Position numbers and translations under genes: made by a program | Origin: Firmicutes bacterium AF25-13AC | GTDB taxonomy: Bacteria > Bacillota > Clostridia > Lachnospirales > Lachnospiraceae | Assembly (NCBI GenBank): GCA_003478935.1 | Contig: QUFP01000001.1 | Location: 111,709-175,708 of the forward strand | Length of the DNA: 64,000 nucleotides | Direction: 5' to 3' | Shown here: piece by piece, positions 1 to 8,791 of the stretch | Layout of the letters: the number at the start of each line of letters is the position of its first letter | Position numbering within the stretch: the first letter of the stretch is position 1 | Notes under the pieces: generated by a model | Seen by the model: the letters and a program-made list of their open reading frames with translations, nothing else | Told to the model about the DNA's origin: nothing | Databases searched by the model: none

Positions 1-68
1 TGCTGTAAGTATTTTTGCAGGCACCATGTATAGGTGTCGCTGTCGTCGATCAGCAGTATCTTTTTCAT
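1..68 (-). CDS. Response regulator, N-terminal fragment cut by the window edge
   Basis: Only the first 22 codons are inside the window. They read MKKILLIDDS and continue, the usual first beta strand and acidic pocket (two adjacent Asp) of a CheY-like receiver domain. The ATG at 66-68 has a strong ribosome binding site, GGGGGTGAGGA, just upstream. The gene lies downstream of the ABC transporter genes and has its own promoter (100-128) with the repeat pattern seen at the other transporter promoters, so it probably belongs to the same regulatory circuit. The output domain cannot be seen. Confidence 0.6.
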   Translation of the reverse strand, partial: MKKILLIDDSDTYTWCLQKYLQ

Positions 69-99
69 GTGTCCTCACCCCCAATATTGATTTACCACA

Positions 100-128
100 A
101 GCATAAACTACAAATGTTACACAAATGT
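100..128 (-). promoter_or_regulatory. Promoter with two ACATTT half-sites, upstream of the partial response regulator
   Basis: On the minus strand the order is ACATTT, 5 nt, ACATTT, 6 nt, TATGCT. The half-sites are 11 bp apart, one helical turn, as in OmpR/PhoB-family operators. TATGCT would be the -10. The same layout occurs at 3618-3646 and 8457-8485. The regulator is inferred to be the response regulator at 5239-5931. Confidence 0.6.
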
Positions 129-167
129 CCGAGGTGCCTTTGATTTCGACAGAAAAACAGGCTGAAT

Positions 168-194
168 TGTTACAACGCTCGGACATTTCAAAAA
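168..194. repeat. 27-bp intergenic repeat, copy 1
   Basis: An identical 27-bp stretch beginning TGTTACAACGCTCGG occurs here and at 3686-3712. Both copies lie in the noncoding stretches around the transporter promoters and contain GTTACA and ACATTT elements related to the promoter half-sites. They could be extra upstream binding sites or relics of promoter-region duplication. Confidence 0.6.
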
Positions 195-212
195 TTTCTT
201 TGAGAAATGGCG

Positions 213-242
213 AAAAAAGCGGGGCAGCACACGCCGCCCCGC
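213..242 (-). terminator. Intrinsic terminator after the first permease gene
   Basis: On the minus strand a GC-rich stem GCGGGGC / GCCCCGC with a 10-nt loop is followed directly by TTTTTT. It lies 14 bases beyond the permease stop codon at 256 and would end the ATPase-permease transcript. Confidence 0.8.
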
Positions 243-255
243 CGATCCCATACGG

Positions 256-2639
256 CTATTCCATCGTCCTGATTTGCTCAACAAGAGATTGCTTTTTCAG
301 ATTTCCAGTTGTGTAAGAAATCAAGGTGAATTGCACAATCAGCAGGATTGCTAAATATATCAATACGATCAGCCACGGAAATGAATAGTAAAAGTATGGA
401 TTCATCGTTTTCACAACGACCTGTACGGATAGGAAGCCCAGTCCAGTCCCCAAAACCAATGTTACCAGCGTAGCAAAAACTGAATACATTAACCCCTCAT
501 AGCACAGCATTTTGATAAGCTGCTTTTTACTCAAACCAATCGCCTGTAACATTCCAATTTCCTGCCTACGGGATAAGAAGTTTGTGATTGTCGTATTGAC
601 AAGGTTGATTAAAGAAAAGCACACAACAATAACAGCCACGATCAACAATACCCCGAAAGAAAGTTGTTGAAGTCCGCTATAATAAGTGATACTTTCTTTT
701 ATGGTTTCCATAACCAAATCACTATTTCCGTCTATCAGTTGATTTAATGTAGCTTCAACCGTATCATATTTTTTCATATCGGTAATTACGGAAATCGTAC
801 CTGTGCAATCTATCCCGGTCGCTTCATTCATAAACTGCTCCGGAAGCGCAAAGCATTTTGAGAAGCCGGAGTAAGAATATTCGTTTACAATGCCCATGAC
901 GGTATAGGCCTTTGTGCGAATTTGGCCGGATTCGGTTTTATAGTCCACTTCGACGGTATCACCCAACGCAGCCTCAATATCATAGAGATCGGCACGCTCT
1001 TGAAGCAAGACAATTCCATTGCCTGCCACCAGTTCATCATAATCAGTCGTTCCCGCAATTCGCTCTTTCTCCAAATTCTGCTGTTCATCTCGGCAAAAGC
1101 CTGAATCCATTTTCCAGAATTACCATTTACACGATATTCTGCGTCCGTGTAATACCAGTGCTTGATTCCTGTAACGCCATCAATAGATTCTACTGCATTT
1201 ATAAAATCGGCATTTAGAAAATTCTTTTGCTGCAATCCAGACAAAGAAATACCAGCAGTGTCCCACGATTGATTTGCGTTGAGCTGAATGTTAAATTCAC
1301 CGACAGGGAAAGCCCTGCCTCTTGCCTCTGCAACGCCATCATAGGAAACTAACATTGTCGAAATCAATACAACCAATACTCCGCCGAGTGAAAGAGAAAG
1401 TATTGTTAAAGTGGACTTTGCCTTTTGTCTGGACAGATTCATTTTAGCAAGTGAAGCAGGCGTTATTTTACGGTGCAACACGGAACTTTCTTTCATTTTC
1501 CCCTGATAATCGGAATATCGCAATGCTTCCAGCGGAGATACTGCCGCAGCTCTTTTTACAGGAGTATGAATGGCAATCATCACAATAATAAATGCAAAAA
1601 GGCCAACCCCGACCGTCACACATAAAGTAGTCAGCCAGTACCAACCGGCAGGAATCAGGAAGTACCCAATCACATTTCCAATAACCAAACCAATCGGGAT
1701 AGCAATGGCAGCAAGTAATTTCCCCTCGCGGTAAACCATCTTTTTGATCTGTCGTTTTGTAGTTCCGATTGTGCGAAGCTGTCCATAGTTACGGATACTG
1801 CTTGCTACTGAAATATAAAAAATCGAATAGATCACAATGCCGGAACCAATGAAAGTTACAAAACCGATCAAGAAATAGAACAGCATATCGCTTCCGTGAT
1901 TTTCGTCCTTTAAGTTAAAATATGTGGAACGGACAATCACATTATCATCGGAAATTTTTAATTGCTGCGCCAGAGTGTTTGCATAGTTGGTGGCTTCTTC
2001 CTCGCTCATGTTTTGAGCGCCTTTCAGCCCAATGTAATAATCAATCATGCCTCCGTCGCCATACTGCTGTCTTACTAATTCTTTCGATATAATGGCTGTA
2101 TAGCGCCCAATATCGCCGGTTTTCACATCTAAGATTCCCGTCAATTTGAAATCATGGGTAGTGCCGTCAGAAAAGGGGATTTGAATTGTCTGTCCCAATT
2201 CATTTGAATAGCCCAAACTATCCAAAAAGGATTCCTGCACTACAATTTCATTCTCCGAAGCTGGTAAATCTCCCGAATAGGGCATACTTTGGGATGTTAG
2301 CATATCTGCATTTGCATAAGTAAAGTTCACGGTTGAATGGTTTACCTGTTCAGAAAATGCGTTGAAAAATTCTCCAACCCACGCAATTTCTTCTTGCTTG
2401 TATAGTTCCTGTCCCTGTTGTTCAGAAATCGCATGATACATAATCTGCGCTGTTTTTTGGTTGCGGTTTTGCGTTTCCTGCATAACCCCAAAGCCATAGA
2501 GTACAATAGCAGATAGCAATGCGCTGGCAAGTACAATCGTCAAAACAATAAAGATATTTCTTTTTCGATTTGCCGATATACTGCGGTTTGATATGCGCTT
2601 TACAATGCCGCTGGTATCATTTTCAAAAGGCCATGTCAT
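256..2639 (-). pseudogene. FtsX/MacB-type ABC transporter permease, frameshifted
   Basis: Read through one frameshift, this encodes a permease of about 795 residues, matching the intact 802-residue paralogue at 6018-8426; both begin MTWPFENDTS. The first frame runs from 2639 to about 1080 and the second continues to 256. The span is 2 modulo 3, as expected for loss of one base near 1080. The protein has an N-terminal transmembrane helix, a large extracellular region, a three-helix block, and a second FtsX block near the C terminus with the LQAIGLSKKQ coupling motif. It starts 15 bases after the ATPase gene and would be its membrane partner in export of, or resistance to, an antimicrobial peptide. 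If the break is real, the copy is inactive. Confidence 0.85.
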
Positions 2640-2653
2640 AGCCTGCCACCTCC

Positions 2654-3319
2654 TTACTCCACGATCTTACCGTCCTCAATGCGGACGATCCGATCGGCAA
2701 GGCGGGCAATGTCGTTGTTGTGGGTGATCATCACAACGGTTTGTCGGAACTCCGCACTGGTACGCTTGATCAGCCCCAGCACCTCGGCGCTGGTCTTGCT
2801 GTCAAGGTTGCCGGTGGGCTCGTCGGCCAGCACAATAGCCGGTTTGGTGATCAAGGCCCGGGCGATAGCCACACGCTGCTGCTGTCCGCCAGAAAGATTG
2901 TTCGGCATATTTTTCAGTTTATCTTCCAGTCCCAGCAGGTGAACGATCTCGTCCAAAAACTTCTGATCCACCGTGTCCCCGTCCAGCTCCACTGGCAGGA
3001 CGATGTTCTCATACACATTCAGGATGGGAACAAGGTTATAGTTCTGGAAGATAAAGCCGATGTTGCGGCGGCGAAAGATGGTAAGCTGTTCGTCGTTCAT
3101 CTTCGACAGTTCTTTGTCCCGGACAATCACATTGCCAGAAGTAGGGGTGTCCAGCCCGCCCATCATGTGAAGCAGGGTAGACTTGCCGCTGCCGGAGGTT
3201 CCCACAACGGCCACAAATTCGCCGTCCTCCACGGAGAAGTTCACACCGTCAAGGGCGCGGGTGATGTTCGGCTCTGTGCCGTAATACTTTTTCAGGTCGA
3301 TAGTCTGTAAAATGCTCAT
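2654..3319 (-). CDS. ABC transporter ATP-binding protein (BceA/MacB type)
   Basis: A single nucleotide-binding domain of 221 residues. Walker A is GTSGSGKST, the Q-loop lies in FIFQNYNLVP, the signature is LSGGQQQR, Walker B is VLADEPTGNLDS and the H-loop is ITHNN. This is the compact ATPase type that pairs with FtsX-like permeases to expel or sense cell-wall-active peptides. The ATG at 3317-3319 is preferred to the in-frame TTG at 3328 because it has AAAGGA about 9 bases upstream. It is the only ATPase among two large permease genes, so it may serve both. Confidence 0.92.
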   Translation of the reverse strand: MSILQTIDLKKYYGTEPNITRALDGVNFSVEDGEFVAVVGTSGSGKSTLLHMMGGLDTPTSGNVIVRDKELSKMNDEQLTIFRRRNIGFIFQNYNLVPILNVYENIVLPVELDGDTVDQKFLDEIVHLLGLEDKLKNMPNNLSGGQQQRVAIARALITKPAIVLADEPTGNLDSKTSAEVLGLIKRTSAEFRQTVVMITHNNDIARLADRIVRIEDGKIVE

Positions 3320-3324
3320 AAAAT

Positions 3325-3585
3325 TCAATCCTTTTTTTGTTTGTTGTAAATGCGGAACGCTGCTGCGCCGGTGGCCGCCAACTGCACCAGAATCAGCACA
3401 GCGAACAGGCCGAAGCTCTCATAGTAGAACAGTTCATCCCAAAATAGGAGAACATCACAGAGAGCAGTCAAGGCAACCGTCCAGCGGATGTGCCGGGCCA
3501 GCCATTGCCGGAACACCAGCACAAGGGCAACGGGCGGGACGATCAGCAGCGCCAGATTCAAAATCAATGTCGGGGTCAGTTCCAT
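3325..3585 (-). CDS. Small membrane protein of the transporter operon
   Basis: An 86-residue protein with about three hydrophobic helices (residues 5-25, 33-50 and 57-78) and a basic tail, NKQKKD. It is the first gene after promoter 3618-3646 and ends 5 bases before the ATPase start codon, so the two are probably co-transcribed. I do not recognise the family. Position and size fit an accessory or immunity-like subunit, but that is inference. Confidence 0.7.
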   Translation of the reverse strand: MELTPTLILNLALLIVPPVALVLVFRQWLARHIRWTVALTALCDVLLFWDELFYYESFGLFAVLILVQLAATGAAAFRIYNKQKKD

Positions 3586-3617
3586 TGCGTCGCCTCCTCA
3601 CTTTTGTTGATAAGGGT

Positions 3618-3646
3618 ATTGTAAAACCCAAATGTCCGCGAAATGT
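3618..3646 (-). promoter_or_regulatory. Promoter of the small membrane protein-ATPase-permease operon
   Basis: Minus-strand order is ACATTT, CGCGG, ACATTT, 6 nt, TACAAT. The half-sites are 11 bp apart and the first sits 17 bp before the -10, overlapping the -35 position. This suggests activation by an OmpR-family regulator. Confidence 0.68.
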
Positions 3647-3685
3647 TACAGCGGCCAAAAAATTTCATTGAAAATCGGGGTGAAA

Positions 3686-3712
3686 TGTTACAACGCTCGG
3701 ACATTTCAAAAA
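3686..3712. repeat. 27-bp intergenic repeat, copy 2
   Basis: Identical to 168-194. Here it lies within an imperfect inverted arrangement, GAAATGT then 12 nt then ACATTTC, about 40 bp upstream of the 3618-3646 promoter on the minus strand. Confidence 0.6.
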
Positions 3713-3747
3713 ATTCACGGCGGACAGCCGGAAATGGTCGTCCGCCG
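3711..3747 (-). terminator. Intrinsic terminator after the two-component/DUF1648 operon
   Basis: Minus-strand stem CGGCGGAC / GTCCGCCG with a 14-nt loop, followed by TGAATTTTTTG. It separates the sensor operon from the ATPase operon promoter. Confidence 0.7.
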
Positions 3748-3766
3748 AATCATACTACACAATCTT

Positions 3767-4183
3767 TTAGATAGATTGATTGTGAAATAATTTCAATCCA
3801 ATCACCACATCTATCATAAGTTCCACAATGAGAATTATACTAATGGCAACATTAAAATTACATAGGTTATATAATCCGATATAGATTTCACAAGTAAGAA
3901 ATACAACTTGCAGACACAAATTTAAGTATGTCACTAAATGCTCGTTAGTTCTATTCCACAATCTAAACAGGAACATTGTAAAAATAGGTTTTCCCGTAAA
4001 AGCAAAAAGCACTGACAATACCGGCACCAAAAATACATAGTAAGAATCTACTGCATTGCTGGGGGATGTACCTACCCATTGAATTGCTATTTTATCAGGA
4101 ACAACGAAAAATAAAACAATAGATAAAATAACATTGATTATTAAGATGATTGTTGTTGCTTTGCAAAAATTGATTTTTTTCAT
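3767..4183 (-). CDS. DUF1648-like small integral membrane protein
   Basis: A 138-residue protein with about four hydrophobic helices. The first helix is followed by VPDKIAIQW, which resembles the conserved PxxIPxHW-like loop of DUF1648 proteins (SdpI-related immunity family). It follows the kinase gene by 27 bases and ends just before a terminator, so it is likely the last gene of the sensor operon. A role in self-protection or in the peptide response is inferred from neighbours only. Confidence 0.6.
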   Translation of the reverse strand: MKKINFCKATTIILIINVILSIVLFFVVPDKIAIQWVGTSPSNAVDSYYVFLVPVLSVLFAFTGKPIFTMFLFRLWNRTNEHLVTYLNLCLQVVFLTCEIYIGLYNLCNFNVAISIILIVELMIDVVIGLKLFHNQSI

Positions 4184-4210
4184 AGTGTTTTCTCCTGTTA
4201 TAAGTGTGCT

Positions 4211-5242
4211 TTATTTAGTCGGCAACATAATGGAAAATTCCGAACCCTTGCCCGGCTCCGAAACCACTTTGATATAGCCGCCCTGCCGTGTTACGATCTC
4301 GCGGGCCAGATACAGGCCAATGCCCACGCCCTGCTGTTCGTGTACTTCTTCCTCACGATAGAAGCGCCGGAAGATGGCGGCCTGATTGCTTTCGGAAATG
4401 CCCTTGCCGGTGTCGGCTACTTTGATTTCCACATACATTTCCCACAGCACCACCGACACAGCGATTTTCCCGCCTGCCGGGGTGTACTTCACCGCATTGT
4501 CCAGCAGGTTAAAAAGGGCTTCGGATGTCCACTTGCTGTCATGGAAAACGGTCAAATCCTCCGGGCAGTCCACGGACACGACGATTTCCTTTTTCTCTGC
4601 TGCATACACAATTCCACTCATGGCCTGTGCCACGGTATCAAAGAGGCGGCCCGGTTTCTTATCCAACTGGATCACGCCCGTTTCCAGCCGGGAAGTTTTC
4701 ACAAGGGCCTGAAAGAGAAAGTCCAGCTTATCCGTCTGGCTGCGGATTCCCCGGATAAAGTCGGTGCGCTCCGCCTCGGTCATAGGCTTTTCCAGCAGCG
4801 TGTCCGTCGCCATTTTCAGATTGCTTACCGGCGTTTTCACTTGATGGGAAATATCCGATACAAGGGTCTGTAACTCCTGCCGTTCCTCGTCCACCCGGCG
4901 GCGGTTCTCCTGCATGATCTGATAGAGCCTTGCCAGCCGGTGTCCAATTCTGGCAAGCTGGGTTTCGCTGTCCTCTGGCCGCTGGGGCGCTTCATTTCCG
5001 GCGATCATGTGGTCTAAAGTCTGGCATAGGTCAGCGGTAAACTGCGACAGTCGCTTTCCAAACGCCTGCGTCAGTACAAAAATCCCCACAAGGGCGCACA
5101 GCAGCAGCGCCCCGCCCGTCAGCAGCACCGCCGTCTGTTTTGTCACAAGAAACAGGGCTATGGTGATCCCGGACATGGAAAGGACAAGCCCCATTGCTAC
5201 CCGGCCAAACAGCCGCTTTACCGAGAGATTTTGCAACTTCAT
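4211..5242 (-). CDS. Sensor histidine kinase
   Basis: A membrane kinase of 343 residues. Two transmembrane helices near residues 15-60 are separated by a very short loop. A HAMP-like linker and coiled coil follow, then the H-box SHQVKTP near residue 132, an N-box NLLDNAVKYTP, and G boxes DTGKGIS and GVGIGLYLA. The minimal sensing loop fits kinases that read the state of an ABC transporter rather than a ligand. The ATG at 5240-5242 overlaps the regulator stop codon as ATGA, so translation is coupled. The longer in-frame upstream start lies within the regulator gene and lacks support. Confidence 0.9.
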   Translation of the reverse strand: MKLQNLSVKRLFGRVAMGLVLSMSGITIALFLVTKQTAVLLTGGALLLCALVGIFVLTQAFGKRLSQFTADLCQTLDHMIAGNEAPQRPEDSETQLARIGHRLARLYQIMQENRRRVDEERQELQTLVSDISHQVKTPVSNLKMATDTLLEKPMTEAERTDFIRGIRSQTDKLDFLFQALVKTSRLETGVIQLDKKPGRLFDTVAQAMSGIVYAAEKKEIVVSVDCPEDLTVFHDSKWTSEALFNLLDNAVKYTPAGGKIAVSVVLWEMYVEIKVADTGKGISESNQAAIFRRFYREEEVHEQQGVGIGLYLAREIVTRQGGYIKVVSEPGKGSEFSIMLPTK

Positions 5243-5931
5243 TTTGCCTCGCCTCCCGTCCATTGATAGCCCATGCCGTAAACAGTTTTGATGTAGGGCG
5301 CGCCGCCGTCGGATTCGATCTTACTCCGAATCCGGCTGATGGAGGTTGTCAGGGTGTGTTCGTCCACAAACTTCTCGTCTATATCCCACAGCTTTTCCAA
5401 AAGCTGCCCACGGGTCAGCACTTGCCGGGGATTTTTACGGAACAGGTTCAGCATTTTGTACTCCATCGGGGATAGGGTCAGGGGCTTGCCGTTTAAGGAA
5501 GCCGTCTGCTCCGAGAAGTCCAGAAACAGCCGCCCGTCGTCGTAAATGTCCTTGGCCGGTTTGTGGTGTTCCAGCATGGCGAACATGGCTTTGATTTTTC
5601 GCTGCAAGGCCCCGATCACAAAGGGCTTTGTGATGTAGTCCACCGCGCCCACCTCATAGCCCCGTATCTGGTCGCTCTCCTGATCGTTAGCGGTCAGGAA
5701 AATCACAATGGTGTCCGGGTGCTGGGGCTTTATCAGTTTGCACAGCTCAAAACCGTTGCCGTCCGGCAGGTTGATGTCCAGCAGCACTAAGTCAAATTCC
5801 CGCTGGCGTATGGCTTCGGCTGCGGTTCTGGCGTTTAGGGCAGAAGTCACGCCGTAGCCGTCTGCGGTCAGGTTATAGGCCACCATCTTATTCAAAAAAC
5901 TGTCGTCCTCGACAATTAAAATCTGCTTCAT
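5239..5931 (-). CDS. OmpR-family response regulator
   Basis: A receiver domain (phosphoacceptor Asp in LVLLDINLPDGNG, conserved Thr in FLTAND, Lys in ITKPF) followed by a winged-helix DNA-binding domain (LSPMEYKMLNLF, HTLTTSISRIRSKI, VYGMGYQW); 230 residues. The ATG at 5929-5931 has GGAAGTGAGGAT upstream. The longer in-frame start at 5973 begins upstream of the apparent -10 and is unlikely. It forms a pair with the kinase and is the best candidate to bind the ACATTT repeats at the transporter promoters. Confidence 0.92.
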   Translation of the reverse strand: MKQILIVEDDSFLNKMVAYNLTADGYGVTSALNARTAAEAIRQREFDLVLLDINLPDGNGFELCKLIKPQHPDTIVIFLTANDQESDQIRGYEVGAVDYITKPFVIGALQRKIKAMFAMLEHHKPAKDIYDDGRLFLDFSEQTASLNGKPLTLSPMEYKMLNLFRKNPRQVLTRGQLLEKLWDIDEKFVDEHTLTTSISRIRSKIESDGGAPYIKTVYGMGYQWTGGEAK

Positions 5932-5959
5932 ATCCTCACTTCCTTTGCTTTTTGTAGAT

Positions 5960-5977
5960 AGTATAACAGGCAAATGT
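5960..5977 (-). promoter_or_regulatory. Promoter of the response regulator gene with one ACATTT half-site
   Basis: Minus strand: ACATTT, 6 nt, TATACT. The spacing from half-site to -10 is the same as in the transporter promoters, but the second half-site 11 bp further upstream is missing. This fits basal or weaker autoregulated expression. Confidence 0.5.
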
Positions 5978-6017
5978 CCTTTGTTGCAGAAAACACAATT
6001 TTCTGATAAAGGAAAAT

Positions 6018-8426
6018 TTACTCCATTGTTTTAATGCGCTCGATCACAGGATGTCTTTTGCTATATCGTACAGAGAAAACGGAGTAAGCGGCCAGTATGA
6101 AGAAAAGCGCTACAAAATATATGCTTATTTCTAAAACTGGAAAATGATAAGTCAATGTCCCGAATGTCCCAACCTGATTGAAAACTTTGCAAAGTACAAA
6201 TCCTGTTAAAGTTCCAATCGTTAAAGTTAAAATAGCCGTACCAGAAACATAATAGAAACATTCTGTTTGCAGCATTTTGGAGAATTGCTTACTGCTCAAT
6301 CCCACAGACTGTAAAATACCAAATTCCTGCTGTCTTGATATAATGTTTGTCATTAGCGTGTTGATAAGGCTGATTAGCCCAAAAACAGCAATGAAAAATA
6401 CCAATCCGTATAACGGCATTTTTATGTTATCCATTTCCTCTTGCAGATAAGTAATAATATCGCTGATACTGAAAACTTCTATACCTCCACGATTTTCCGC
6501 CAACTGGAAAATCTTATTCTCAACTTCTGTAAGCTGATCTCTTTCCACATCTACAATGCAGGTTATGTTGAAGTTGGAAACATTTTCTTTCATCATAGGT
6601 AAGAGTTCCTGCGGAAAATAGAAAGAAGCTGAATCCCCACCGAGATTAGGAGCTTTCCCAATCCCCATTACAGTAAATTCTTCCCATTGTCCATCCGCTG
6701 TTTCCACTTTGACTATATCGCCAATTTGAGGAGTGTAATTATAATAGTCGCTTAACAGCTTGGCGGAATTATCTACGATAACTCCTTTTCCGTTGATAAG
6801 TTTCTGGCGGTCTGCGGTTCCCTCAATTAGTCCTTGTGAAAAGGCCTCGTACTGATTTTCGGGGATTCCAATTTGGGTAAAGAAATGGCTGTTACCATCC
6901 TTGAAAGGAGTGGGAAATTCCATATTTGAAACACAGCCCTGTATAAATTCAATATTCTTTACGCCATCCATATCTGAAATCGTTTCTTCCAAAACTTCAT
7001 CCAATGGATTTTTCGTTTGAAGTGCATTGATCCCGGCGGGGCGATCTTCCGCATTTGTGTTGGCGGGATCAAGGGAAAGTACAATGTCGCCATTTGCAAA
7101 TTGCTGTTTTGCCATGCTTTCTACATCAGTTGAATTAAGGTAGGTGGCGGCACACATCAGTAAAACTCCAGCAAATCCCAAAGACAATACGGTTAGTATA
7201 GCTTTTTTCTTGTTCCGGGCAAAGCTCATTCGGGCAAGCGAAGATGGCGTAATTTTTCGATGTTCGATCCGCGTTTTTTCTGTCGCCGGTGTATCAGTCG
7301 TATTGATTCGCAGCGCCTCAATAGGCGATACCATAGAGGCTTTCTTTACAGGGGTATGGACAGCAATTTTCAAGGCAATTTCTGTAACAAGGGCAATCAC
7401 AACGGCACATTCCAGTGTAGTCATCCAATGCCAGCCGTCCGGGACGAAACAATAGCCCAAAACACTTCCCAATACAACACCGATAGGAATTGCAGCACAG
7501 GATAACAAAAAACTTTCTTTTCGCACGATACGCTTGATCTGAACCGATGTAGCCCCCAGCACACGCAGTCTGCCATATTCATGTGTTTTCCCGATAACAG
7601 AAATGTAGAACAGGCTGTAAATAACCAAAGAACAGGCCAGTACAATTAAACTGCTTGCTCCGATAATCACCAATAGCTCCAGCGTGGATTTTTCTTCTGC
7701 CAATCCAAAGTAGGTAGAGCTATACATAACATACTGTTCAGGTACACCGCTTTGTTCCGCAATTTCGTTTATCAGCAGTTTCAAAGTTTCGCTGTCCATA
7801 TTTTCGGTATTTTTCACGCGAACCAAAAGATCGTAACAGTTTGCTTTTTCATACCGGCTATATAAGCCATCCGATACAATGACTTGATAAATACGGGACG
7901 CATTACTGCTTTGAATAATGCCGCAAACACGATATGTCTGATTTTTTCCAAAAGGCATATCCAGTGTAACGGTTTGATCCAGTTGAACCGGCAACCCTAA
8001 ATGCTCCAAATAGGACTGTTCCACAATGATTTCATTTTCTGCCTCCGGCATTTTTCCCAGCAAGTCAGTAACGCCTTTTAGTTCAAGTGCATTTTGATCT
8101 CTGTAATACACATCCAAAGTATAGTCATTGATACGGCTCGTTCCCATTGCAGCCTCTTTGCCGACTGCTTCAATCTGGTTGTTATGTTCCAGTTTTTCAA
8201 AGACGGTACTGGTACTGTTAATAAAGCTGCCCTGATAGCGTCCTTGCAGATAAAGCCTATTTTCACGGTCTGTTCCGAGATTATATAGTGCTAATACCAT
8301 CATCAAACTAACTGCAAAAGCAATCGTTATGATAATAAACGCATTGCGTCTTTTATCCGCTTTCATGCTTCGGTCTGCTAATTTTTTTACAATGGCGCTG
8401 GTGTCATTCTCAAAAGGCCATGTCAT
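6018..8426 (-). CDS. FtsX/MacB-type ABC transporter permease (intact paralogue)
   Basis: An 802-residue membrane protein with the BceB-like plan: an N-terminal helix, an extracellular domain, helices at about 255-370, a second helix near 415, a second extracellular domain, and three C-terminal helices with an LQSVGLSSKQ coupling motif. It begins MTWPFENDTS like the frameshifted permease at 256-2639, so the two arose by duplication. No ATPase gene adjoins it, so it probably shares the ATPase at 2654-3319. The ATG has GGAGGTGAT upstream and its own promoter at 8457-8485. Confidence 0.9.
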   Translation of the reverse strand: MTWPFENDTSAIVKKLADRSMKADKRRNAFIIITIAFAVSLMMVLALYNLGTDRENRLYLQGRYQGSFINSTSTVFEKLEHNNQIEAVGKEAAMGTSRINDYTLDVYYRDQNALELKGVTDLLGKMPEAENEIIVEQSYLEHLGLPVQLDQTVTLDMPFGKNQTYRVCGIIQSSNASRIYQVIVSDGLYSRYEKANCYDLLVRVKNTENMDSETLKLLINEIAEQSGVPEQYVMYSSTYFGLAEEKSTLELLVIIGASSLIVLACSLVIYSLFYISVIGKTHEYGRLRVLGATSVQIKRIVRKESFLLSCAAIPIGVVLGSVLGYCFVPDGWHWMTTLECAVVIALVTEIALKIAVHTPVKKASMVSPIEALRINTTDTPATEKTRIEHRKITPSSLARMSFARNKKKAILTVLSLGFAGVLLMCAATYLNSTDVESMAKQQFANGDIVLSLDPANTNAEDRPAGINALQTKNPLDEVLEETISDMDGVKNIEFIQGCVSNMEFPTPFKDGNSHFFTQIGIPENQYEAFSQGLIEGTADRQKLINGKGVIVDNSAKLLSDYYNYTPQIGDIVKVETADGQWEEFTVMGIGKAPNLGGDSASFYFPQELLPMMKENVSNFNITCIVDVERDQLTEVENKIFQLAENRGGIEVFSISDIITYLQEEMDNIKMPLYGLVFFIAVFGLISLINTLMTNIISRQQEFGILQSVGLSSKQFSKMLQTECFYYVSGTAILTLTIGTLTGFVLCKVFNQVGTFGTLTYHFPVLEISIYFVALFFILAAYSVFSVRYSKRHPVIERIKTME

Positions 8427-8456
8427 AGTTGTATCACCTCCATATTTGATAAGGCC

Positions 8457-8485
8457 ATTGTAAACCCCAAATGTCCGCGAAATGT
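8457..8485 (-). promoter_or_regulatory. Promoter of the intact permease gene
   Basis: Minus strand: ACATTT, CGCGG, ACATTT, 6 nt, TACAAT. Most of the 40 bases around it match the 3618-3646 promoter, so the duplicated permeases probably kept duplicated promoters. Confidence 0.68.
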
Positions 8486-8791
8486 TACAGCGGACAAAAA
8501 ATTTTATTTTTTTGCATTTCTCTGTTATAGCAGTTCAAAATAATAACTCTATTATAGGCAGTTATCAAAGGTTTATCAATGCGGCAACTGTAAACAGATT
8601 CTCTGCCAAAGACTCTTAAAACTACTGGCAAGCAATGCAATCTTACGTAAGATTGCGTATTTAGCAGAAATCCCGTTTCCGGAATTCCTGCTAATGCTTG
8701 TTGGTGACATATCCCCAAACCCCTGAGATCATTGCCGGTGGCAATGGCTGCGCGTTCCGTTGGAACGCTGAAAACCAAAAGCAGACAAATC
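8486..8791. other. Noncoding stretch with several palindromes
   Basis: About 300 bases between the permease promoter and the relaxase remnant. No convincing gene is seen. It holds a perfect 20-bp palindrome at 8637-8656 (GCAATCTTAC then its complement) and shorter ones, ATTGCCGGTGGCAAT near 8733 and GCGTTCCGTTGGAACGC near 8753. The palindrome density suggests an old element boundary, but this is not proven. Confidence 0.4.

Noticed and set aside
125-316. Short plus-strand frame over the promoter and terminator at the left edge
   Set aside because: It covers a promoter, a repeat and a terminator hairpin of the opposite strand and has no ribosome site.
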